Shown piece by piece: positions 32,130-37,092 of a DNA stretch of 37,092 nucleotides. Both the position numbers and the translations under genes were made by a program. This DNA is from Paenibacillus sp. PastM-3. GTDB taxonomy: Bacteria; Bacillota; Bacilli; Paenibacillales; Paenibacillaceae. Location of the stretch: NCBI RefSeq assembly GCF_029893965.1, contig NZ_JARXXP010000041.1:1-37092 (forward strand). The letters are read 5' to 3'. Within the stretch, counting starts at the first letter, position 1, and each line of letters opens with the position of its first letter. The notes beneath the pieces are model-generated. The model saw only the letters and a list, made by a program, of their open reading frames with translations, ran no database searches and was not told where the DNA came from.

Positions 32130-32573
32130 TCAATGCGAGCTCAGATGCTTGCGGTACCCCTCCACCTTCTCGTCCCGGTAGCCCATCTTCTCATAGAAGA
32201 CATGGGCTTCCTTGCGTTTCTCTCCTGAAACGAGAATGATGTAGTAACAATCGCGCTCGTGGGCGATATTCTCGATGGCGGTCATCAGCTGCTTGCCCAG
32301 ACCCTGACGGCGGGCGCGGCTTGAGACGACGACATTTTCGATAACCATGAATGGACGGCAGTCCCCCACCAGATCCTGGCAGACAATCCCCATCATCGAA
32401 CCCAGCAGCTCCCCGTCCACATAAGCGCCTAACAGGATGTATCTGCTGTCCGCCTTAATGGACGTGAAAGCCTTTGTAAGCTTACCGGGATCGGTCAGCG
32501 CACCGGTCAGCTCCCGGTACAGCTCATTTAATTCCGCGAGTGAATCCGCCTCAATTTCTTTGATCGTTACCAT
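32130..32573 (-). CDS. GNAT-family N-acetyltransferase
   Basis: A 147-residue acetyltransferase with the GNAT fold. The acetyl-CoA binding motif A is RRQGLGKQL (residues 88-96) after the beta-strand FMVIENVVVSS. A C-terminal KEAHVFYEKMGYRDE is the usual motif B. The substrate amine is unknown. It is the last gene of a tight leftward operon, 32 bases after the histidine phosphatase gene; an AAGGAG box lies 13 bases before the ATG, a little far. Confidence 0.85.
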   Translation of the reverse strand: MVTIKEIEADSLAELNELYRELTGALTDPGKLTKAFTSIKADSRYILLGAYVDGELLGSMMGIVCQDLVGDCRPFMVIENVVVSSRARRQGLGKQLMTAIENIAHERDCYYIILVSGEKRKEAHVFYEKMGYRDEKVEGYRKHLSSH

Positions 32574-32605
32574 GGTATGTACGACTCTCCTTACGAAGAC
32601 AAATG

Positions 32606-33151
32606 TTATTTTTCATATACATAAAGCTGTCCATTTCGCGGGTGATTCATTCGTTGGCCGTAATAGGCTCTGCGCCGCAGCTCCCGTTCGAGCAGTTTCA
32701 TAAGCGCGCCATGTGTTACAAGCAGTACATCTGTTGGCTCCGGCCTTCCCTCAATGTGATCCAGCACGTTATTAATACGCTGAGTAATATCCCGCCTGCT
32801 CTCAGGCTGTGAGGAATGACCCATAAGCCACAGCATACGGCCCAACACCATCCAGCAGACGGAAGGCAGCTTGAAGCCGGACAGCCTTCCACCTGCGGCT
32901 GCCACACCGATTTCTCTAAGCTCCGGACTGTACTTTATTTCACCGGCAAAGATATGGCGGGCAGTATGTATGGCTCTGGAGAGATCACTGCATATGCAGT
33001 ATTTCCAGTTGGCACCGTAATCCGCACCAGCCTCCAGCAGAATTCCGGCTTCATCATACCCCGCAACCCACTGGTTAAACTGATCTCCGGTTACCCAGCC
33101 CCGCAGCGGCGGATGCTCCACCTTAAAATGCCTGACCAGCCCGATTCTCAC
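32606..33151 (-). CDS. Histidine-phosphatase-family protein
   Basis: This 181-residue protein belongs to the phosphoglycerate-mutase-like superfamily. Catalytic positions are readable: RHF in place of the usual RHG at R7-H8 (phospho-His), Arg59 (DLSRAIHTA), Glu80 (LREIG) and His147 (VTHGAL). The insert LPSVCWMVLGRMLWLMG is hydrophobic and may dock to a membrane. Substrate unknown. It starts at GTG, overlapping the stop of the upstream lipoprotein gene (GTGA), so translation is coupled. Confidence 0.83.
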   Translation of the reverse strand: MRIGLVRHFKVEHPPLRGWVTGDQFNQWVAGYDEAGILLEAGADYGANWKYCICSDLSRAIHTARHIFAGEIKYSPELREIGVAAAGGRLSGFKLPSVCWMVLGRMLWLMGHSSQPESRRDITQRINNVLDHIEGRPEPTDVLLVTHGALMKLLERELRRRAYYGQRMNHPRNGQLYVYEK

Positions 33152-33612
33152 TCCGCCTCATCCCCGTCCGTCTGCAGCTCAAACTGCTCCTTCTGTCCGT
33201 CCCACTCTACACTTACTGTAATGACTGACTGTCCGCGATTCAGCGAGCCGCCGCTTGAGCCGTACATGTGCAAAGACTCCATTCTTACCGGGCCTTCCAT
33301 CGATTGGCTTGAGCCATGGCCGAGCGCCTCGAAACCATACGTAAACTGCTTGATTTCTTTAAGGGCTTTGGCTTCCCCTTTGTAGGCCAGTTGAAAGTTG
33401 TAGTCCCTTGAAGGCTGGTAATACGTGGCTTTCCCTTCTGAAATAACCGGCTTCTCTGTAACCGTCTCACTGTAAATTGCCGACCAGTGTTCGCCCTCAC
33501 CAGAAAAAGTGTACGTTTGATGAAGTGCACCGCTATTGCAGCCTGCCAGGAGCATCAGCACCATGATAAATCCGTTCAGTAAAAGGGTTCGTACCGCCGC
33601 ATTCCCTCTCAT
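33148..33612 (-). CDS. Small lipoprotein of unknown function
   Basis: This encodes a 154-residue exported protein with a lipobox (MLLAGC, Cys about 25). The mature part is beta-rich (TYTFSGEGEHWSAIY, SVITVSVEWDG) and matches no family I can name. The ATG at 33612 has GAGGG upstream and lies 4 bases after the kinase stop; the longer GTG start at 33633 has no ribosome binding site. It ends overlapping the histidine phosphatase start. Confidence 0.72.
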   Translation of the reverse strand: MRGNAAVRTLLLNGFIMVLMLLAGCNSGALHQTYTFSGEGEHWSAIYSETVTEKPVISEGKATYYQPSRDYNFQLAYKGEAKALKEIKQFTYGFEALGHGSSQSMEGPVRMESLHMYGSSGGSLNRGQSVITVSVEWDGQKEQFELQTDGDEAE

Positions 33613-33616
33613 AGGC

Positions 33617-34162
33617 TCAGCCCTCTTTTCCACAGGATAAGTAGTTCAGAATAGCATCCACACGCTCCTCTACCGACAAGTCCCCCTCCAGCCGCACAAC
33701 AGGACAGTCCAGCTCCCGCATCCATGCCTCATGCAGCTTAAGGCTCCGTACCTCCGGACCTGCCGTATCGTACAGGCTCGCCCACTCCAGAAAGGCCTGC
33801 ACGTCCCTGTACTTGCTCCCGCCAGGAAGACTCTCATTGCCATAACGCTTATATTCCCTGGCCTTTAGCCGCTCCAGTCTGATAGACGGGGGAATCCACA
33901 GAAAGATTACCAGGTCAAAATAGGGCCGCAGGCTATCCCCCCAGCCGCACACCGCACCAGATAAAATCCAGGGCTCCTCCTGCTCCAGATCATGCCTGAT
34001 TCTGCCAAGGCGCTCCGTCAGTTCACGCTGCTTCGAGAATTTCTGCTCCCAGAAGTAATCGTCACTATCCAGATGAACATGCGGAAGCCGGCCGGCAAGC
34101 GCCTGCCCGAGTGTGCTGGTCCCGGCTCCTGAGGCCCCCATGATATGAATTCTGCGTTTCAT
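33617..34162 (-). CDS. P-loop nucleotide kinase-like protein
   Basis: A 181-residue protein with an adenylate-kinase-like P-loop: IMGASGAGTSTLGQAL. The usual lysine of GxxGxGK(S/T) is replaced by threonine, as I recall for several proteins of this kinase-like group. HLDSDDYFW is a likely substrate-side motif, and the lid carries basic residues (RLERLKAREYKRYGN). The ATG at 34162 has AGGAGG 5 bases upstream, better than the longer frame to 34186. It is the first gene of the leftward operon with a lipoprotein, a phosphatase and an acetyltransferase. Whether it is an active kinase is uncertain. Confidence 0.75.
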   Translation of the reverse strand: MKRRIHIMGASGAGTSTLGQALAGRLPHVHLDSDDYFWEQKFSKQRELTERLGRIRHDLEQEEPWILSGAVCGWGDSLRPYFDLVIFLWIPPSIRLERLKAREYKRYGNESLPGGSKYRDVQAFLEWASLYDTAGPEVRSLKLHEAWMRELDCPVVRLEGDLSVEERVDAILNYLSCGKEG

Positions 34163-34293
34163 CTGCACCTCCTGAATACCTCTCAACTGAGGATATAACT
34201 GCAGCCAGTATGCTGCTCAGTCAGCTTATGCATAACCTATCCATAATTTAACATACTATAGGTGAGCAAATTCTGCAAAAATGTAACCATTAG

Positions 34294-34890
34294 CTACACG
34301 CTCAGCAGCCTCATAATTGCAGTGTGGCAGGATTCCTTAAAAGAGGTATGCAGCTCATCCTGATCAGCCATCAGCCACTGGATCAGGCAGCCGTCAATAA
34401 TCGCCCGGATAACCGGTGCTGACTGTTCCGGCGTCAGTTCTTGGTTGAAGATCCCTTCCTGCTGCCCCAGCGTCAGCACTTCTGTGCTGATGCCCGCACA
34501 GCTGTCATAGAACCGCTGGTTAATTTCCCGGTAGACCGGACTGCGGCTTGCCCTGGACAGAAAATCGAGATAGACCCGGTAAAACGACCGGTTCTGCACC
34601 GGACCGGCAAACGCAGAATCAATATAGGCATTAAGCTTTCCTTCAGCCGTATGCTGCTCCGCTACTGCCGCCCGCTCCCTTGCGGAAATTTTGCCGGTCA
34701 GCCATTCCAGCAGCTCTACCAGCACAGCTTCCTTGCTAGTAAAATAATAGTGGACTACCCCCTTGCTGACCTCTGCGTAATCCGCAATCGTCTGCAGGGT
34801 AACCGCATCATAACCGTGCTCTGACAGGGCGCGGAATGCGGCCGAAAGAATCTGTTTGCGTTTTTCTTCGGATTTCTTGTACTTTACCAT
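34294..34890 (-). CDS. TetR-family transcriptional repressor
   Basis: A 198-residue TetR regulator. The N-terminal helix-turn-helix (about 10-55) reads ILSAAFRALSEHGYDAVTLQTIA ... VSKGVVHYYFTSKEAVL; the C-terminal helices resemble the BetI-like ligand domain. It is divergent from the oxidoreductase at 35027 with a 136-base shared region that contains a perfect palindrome (TGACCGGTCA), so it probably represses that gene and itself. Ligand unknown. Confidence 0.88.
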   Translation of the reverse strand: MVKYKKSEEKRKQILSAAFRALSEHGYDAVTLQTIADYAEVSKGVVHYYFTSKEAVLVELLEWLTGKISARERAAVAEQHTAEGKLNAYIDSAFAGPVQNRSFYRVYLDFLSRASRSPVYREINQRFYDSCAGISTEVLTLGQQEGIFNQELTPEQSAPVIRAIIDGCLIQWLMADQDELHTSFKESCHTAIMRLLSV

Positions 34891-34959
34891 ACGCCCTCCG
34901 CTTTTTTAGCGTGATTGTCCGCTTCATCTTATGTGTAGTATATCATAGCAACAAAAAAG

Positions 34960-34988
34960 TTGACCGGTCAGAATAAATATTATATAAC
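34960..34988 (+). promoter_or_regulatory. Promoter of the oxidoreductase with overlapping TetR operator
   Basis: TTGACC (34960-34965) and TATAAC (34983-34988) are separated by 17 bases, giving a good sigma-A promoter. The perfect palindrome TGACCGGTCA (34961-34970) overlaps the -35, an ideal position for the divergent TetR repressor. The TSS would fall about 30 bases before the ATG (35027). Confidence 0.65.
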
Positions 34989-35026
34989 AGACCTGCATAC
35001 AGTTAACGGATAGGAGCGGATTTAGA

Positions 35027-36019
35027 ATGTCTGAAACATTTCAAGCTTTGGTTGTAGACAAGAACGATATTTTCTCAGTGGGGGTCAAGCAGCTTACCCT
35101 GGAGGAACTGCCTGCCGGGGAGGTTTTGATCAAAGTCGCTTATTCCAGTGTAAATTACAAAGACGGACTTGCCAGCATTCCAAACGGCAACATCGTGCGT
35201 AATTACCCGTTCATTCCCGGCATCGACCTGTCCGGAACAGTCGTGTCCTCGGAGGACAGCCGCTTTCAGCCCGGACAGCCGGTCATTGCCACCAGCTATG
35301 GCATTGGCGTGTCCCACTATGGCGGATTCAGTGAATATGCCCGCATTCCGGCCGAATGGGTGATTCCGCTGCCTGAAGGGCTCAGCCTGCGGGAAGCGAT
35401 GATCTACGGGACAGCCGGCTTCACTGCTGCAATGTCCATTCAGGCGCTGGAGGATCACGGAGCTGCTCCGGATAAAGGCAAGGTGCTGGTAACCGGTGCT
35501 ACCGGCGGCGTTGGCGGCACAGCAGTTGCCATGCTGGCCAAGCTGGGATACGAGGTAACAGCCAGCACAGGCAGAACGGACGAAGCCGGCTATCTGCAGC
35601 AGTTAGGCGCAGCGGAAGTTATTTCCCGCGAAGAGGTTGGCGGCGCGGCCGTGAAGCCGCTGGACAAGCAGCTCTGGCAGGCTGCGGTGGATTCCGTCGG
35701 CGGAAGCCCGCTGGCAGCCGTACTGAGCAAGATCGCCTACGGCGGAGCGGTAGCTGCCAGCGGATTAACCGCAGGAACCGCGGTACCGACAACGGTAATG
35801 CCCTTTATCCTGCGAGGGGTAAGCCTGCTGGGCATTGATTCTGTCTCCTGCCCTGCCGGCAAGCGTCAGCTCATCTGGGCACGGATGGCAAATGATCTGA
35901 AGCCGGACAATCTGGATGTGCTGGTAGACCGGGAGATCACATTAACTGAACTTCCCGCTGCTCTGGAAGATATCCTCAAATCCAATACAAGAGGACGGGT
36001 GCTTGTCCGCCTGTCCTAG
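35027..36019 (+). CDS. YhdH/YhfP-family NADPH-dependent oxidoreductase
   Basis: A 330-residue medium-chain reductase of the zinc-independent quinone-oxidoreductase/acrylyl-CoA-reductase type (YhdH, AcuI, YhfP). The N-terminal GroES-like domain has SSVNYKDGLA and FIPGIDLSGTV; the NADPH site is VTGATGGVGGTAVAMLAKLGY. It lacks the structural zinc cysteines. The reaction is probably reduction of an alpha,beta-unsaturated carbonyl compound. It is divergent from a TetR gene and likely induced by an electrophile or quinone. AGGAG lies 11 bases before the ATG; a terminator follows. Confidence 0.88.
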   Translation: MSETFQALVVDKNDIFSVGVKQLTLEELPAGEVLIKVAYSSVNYKDGLASIPNGNIVRNYPFIPGIDLSGTVVSSEDSRFQPGQPVIATSYGIGVSHYGGFSEYARIPAEWVIPLPEGLSLREAMIYGTAGFTAAMSIQALEDHGAAPDKGKVLVTGATGGVGGTAVAMLAKLGYEVTASTGRTDEAGYLQQLGAAEVISREEVGGAAVKPLDKQLWQAAVDSVGGSPLAAVLSKIAYGGAVAASGLTAGTAVPTTVMPFILRGVSLLGIDSVSCPAGKRQLIWARMANDLKPDNLDVLVDREITLTELPAALEDILKSNTRGRVLVRLS

Positions 36020-36025
36020 AAGCAG

Positions 36026-36058
36026 TTCCCCGGTTCTTATGACCCGGGGGGCTTTTTT
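36026..36058 (+). terminator. Rho-independent terminator of the oxidoreductase gene
   Basis: CCCCGG (36028-36033) pairs with CCGGGG (36044-36049), followed after GGC by TTTTTT (36053-36058). Confidence 0.85.
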
Positions 36059-36072
36059 ATAGATGTCACCTA

Positions 36073-36897
36073 TCATTCGTTGTCTGTTGCCGCATTCGGG
36101 TAAGCCGGGATACCTTGTGCGTACGGCAGCTGGCGGTAAGGCTGCTGTACATAAGGCTGGCCATAGTAGGCATGCACACTCATCGGCTGATACCCGAAAC
36201 CCTGCGAAGCCGGCTGGGGCATGTAATGGGGCATGTTGGAAGTCCCCATCACCGGAGCCATGTTGGGGGGCATGTTGGACGCCCCCATCACCGGAGCCAT
36301 GTTGGGAGCCATATTCGGGGCCATATTGGCGGCTTGCATATTTTCGGCAGCCGCCTTCACAGGTTCACAACAGTCCGCAGGCGGACCAATAAAGGTTCTA
36401 GGCTTCACTGGAGCCAGTGTTTCCTTCACCATTGCCTCATTCAAGCAGTAAGTATGAGCCAGTACATTGGCCGGGGTTTTGCTTAAAATATCTGATCCCA
36501 GTATAACCTCAGGTGTAGGCGCATCGAAAATGGCCAGCAGATGCGTACAATCCACTGTAGCGATCTCATAATGCCACCAGCCCTGCGGCACATTGGCCAC
36601 CTGTCCGGGAGTAATCGGGAAGTGCAGCAGCTCGTTAGTGAACGGGTTGATCAGCGAAACCACTGCTGCACCGGAAATACAATACACCAGCTCAGCGGCA
36701 TTCTGATGGTAATGCGGCTCAACCACATTGGATTTGCTGAGAAAAATATCAAGCAGTGAGGTATTTTCCAGCGTGTTCAGCTGCTTGATCCCGAGCACAT
36801 TGATATAATTGCAGTCATCCTTTTTAAACAGCGTATTGCAGTTCACATCCGCTGTAAATTGAGTAGTCGGGGATGTATAATCCATGTAAGAAGTCAT
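36073..36897 (-). CDS. Cupin-domain protein with Met/Pro/Tyr-rich repeat tail, likely sporulation-associated
   Basis: A 274-residue protein. A single cupin (about 40-130) keeps all metal ligands: His62, His64 and Glu69 in PHYHQNAAELVYCISG (motif 1, with G76), and His109 in GQVANVPQGWWH (motif 2). The tail after about 185 is low-complexity: 13-residue repeats of the type NMAPVMGxSNMPP, then YxQPYxQQPYRQLPY. Such tails occur in spore coat and exosporium proteins. The ATG at 36897 has AAGGAAGG upstream; the longer frame to 37074 reads through the group II intron and is rejected. A sigma-K-like promoter lies just upstream, supporting mother-cell expression. Enzyme activity unknown (oxalate decarboxylase-like cupins are the nearest fold). 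Confidence 0.8.
   Translation of the reverse strand: MTSYMDYTSPTTQFTADVNCNTLFKKDDCNYINVLGIKQLNTLENTSLLDIFLSKSNVVEPHYHQNAAELVYCISGAAVVSLINPFTNELLHFPITPGQVANVPQGWWHYEIATVDCTHLLAIFDAPTPEVILGSDILSKTPANVLAHTYCLNEAMVKETLAPVKPRTFIGPPADCCEPVKAAAENMQAANMAPNMAPNMAPVMGASNMPPNMAPVMGTSNMPHYMPQPASQGFGYQPMSVHAYYGQPYVQQPYRQLPYAQGIPAYPNAATDNE
36230..36307 (-). repeat. Two 39-bp tandem repeats in the cupin tail
   Basis: 36230-36268 and 36269-36307 differ at 3 of 39 positions (each encodes 13 residues: the NMxPNMAPVMGxS unit). Degenerate partial copies continue to about 36335. Copy number may vary between strains. Confidence 0.8.
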
Positions 36898-36942
36898 AAA
36901 GTGCCTTCCTTTCTTTGAAGCCCAGTTTTTTTCGTTCTGCAG

Positions 36943-36971
36943 TAGAATATGTATCTGCCTATGCCCAGGTG
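36943..36971 (-). promoter_or_regulatory. Sigma-K-type sporulation promoter of the cupin gene
   Basis: On the minus strand CACC (36971-36968) is followed after 16 bases by CATATTCTA (36951-36943). This matches the Bacillus sigma-K consensus (mACm, 16, CATAnnnTA) at every defined position as I recall it. The start codon is 45 bases downstream of the -10. Confidence 0.6.
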
Positions 36972-36999
36972 ACGATTTCTTTGCTTTTGCACGCCGCAA

Positions 37000-37092
37000 A
37001 TCGAGTAGGAGGGGGCGGCAAGCCCCCGTCCTCTCACACCACCGTACATGCGGGTCCGCATACGGCGGTTCCAAAAGGTTAACAAAGCTCCA
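37000..37092 (-). mobile_element. Group II intron, 3' end (domains V and VI); rest lies beyond the right edge
   Basis: On the minus strand the sequence CGCCGTATGCGGACCCGCAT, followed by GTACGGTGGTGTGAGAGG, forms a domain V hairpin: a TGCG/CGCA top stem, a 2-base TG bulge, and a CCGTA/TACGG lower stem, with a CGC triad. It is followed by GGGGGC-TTGCC-GCCCCC, domain VI, then CCTACTCGAT, the usual intron end. The 3' splice boundary is about 37000. The reverse-transcriptase ORF and 5' end would lie to the right. The intron is inserted 29 bases upstream of the cupin promoter -35. Confidence 0.82.

Noticed and set aside
36898..37074. N-terminal extension of the cupin ORF
   Set aside because: The extra 59 codons read through the group II intron end and the promoter; the ATG at 36897 has a good ribosome binding site.

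Overview
The window looks like the chromosome of a Paenibacillus-type Firmicute. The protein set fits: a GH87 alpha-1,3-glucanase built like those of Paenibacillus and Bacillus circulans, a VanRS/VanY/VanZ set, a CotH-kinase protein with a copper-amine-oxidase-N 'stalk' domain, an SgrR-type regulator, and strong AGGAGG-type ribosome binding sites with frequent TTG/GTG starts. The assignment is from protein style only; no rRNA, tRNA or CRISPR array was seen.

Layout. (1) Positions 1-4500 are visibly AT-richer than the rest. They hold a leftward run of seven or eight small unrelated ORFs (some membrane-anchored) that ends directly against a start-less fragment of an RHS/YD-repeat protein running off the left edge. 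This is the architecture of a polymorphic-toxin (Rhs/WapA) locus with accumulated immunity-like genes and an orphan core fragment. One of the small membrane genes is frameshifted, and a cluster of short palindromic repeats lies upstream of the first gene. (2) 4634-6891: a NarX/NarL-type kinase and regulator in line with a YcnI-like copper protein. (3) 7123-10504: vanR-vanS, then vanY and vanZ, without vanHAX in the window. (4) 10782-14852: a lipoprotein and a cysteine synthase in one operon, an EamA transporter, and an AraC/GyrI-type regulator. (5) 15010-18933: a 1307-residue secreted alpha-1,3-glucanase with carbohydrate-binding modules. (6) 19348-25885: a chemoreceptor, a Crp/Fnr regulator, a DUF4153/DUF4173-type membrane protein, an SgrR-like regulator and a small coiled-coil protein. 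(7) 26463-29167: the CotH-kinase/stalk fusion and a DinB-family protein. (8) 29551-32059: a three-gene ABC-2 exporter. (9) 32130-34162: a tight leftward operon of P-loop kinase, lipoprotein, histidine phosphatase and acetyltransferase. (10) 34294-36019: a TetR repressor divergent from a YhdH/YhfP-type oxidoreductase, with a palindromic operator over the promoter. (11) 36073-37092: a cupin protein with a Met/Pro/Tyr-rich repeat tail behind a close match to a sigma-K (mother-cell sporulation) promoter, and just upstream the 3' end (domains V and VI) of a group II intron that continues off the right edge.

Two intergenic gaps (10592-10777 and 26199-26387) carry inverted copies of one roughly 190-bp element made of short degenerate repeats in alternating orientation. 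With the RHS/immunity cluster, the kinase-regulator-YcnI linkage and the sigma-K cupin, this is the most unexplained content of the window. All functional calls are from reading the sequence; no database search was possible.
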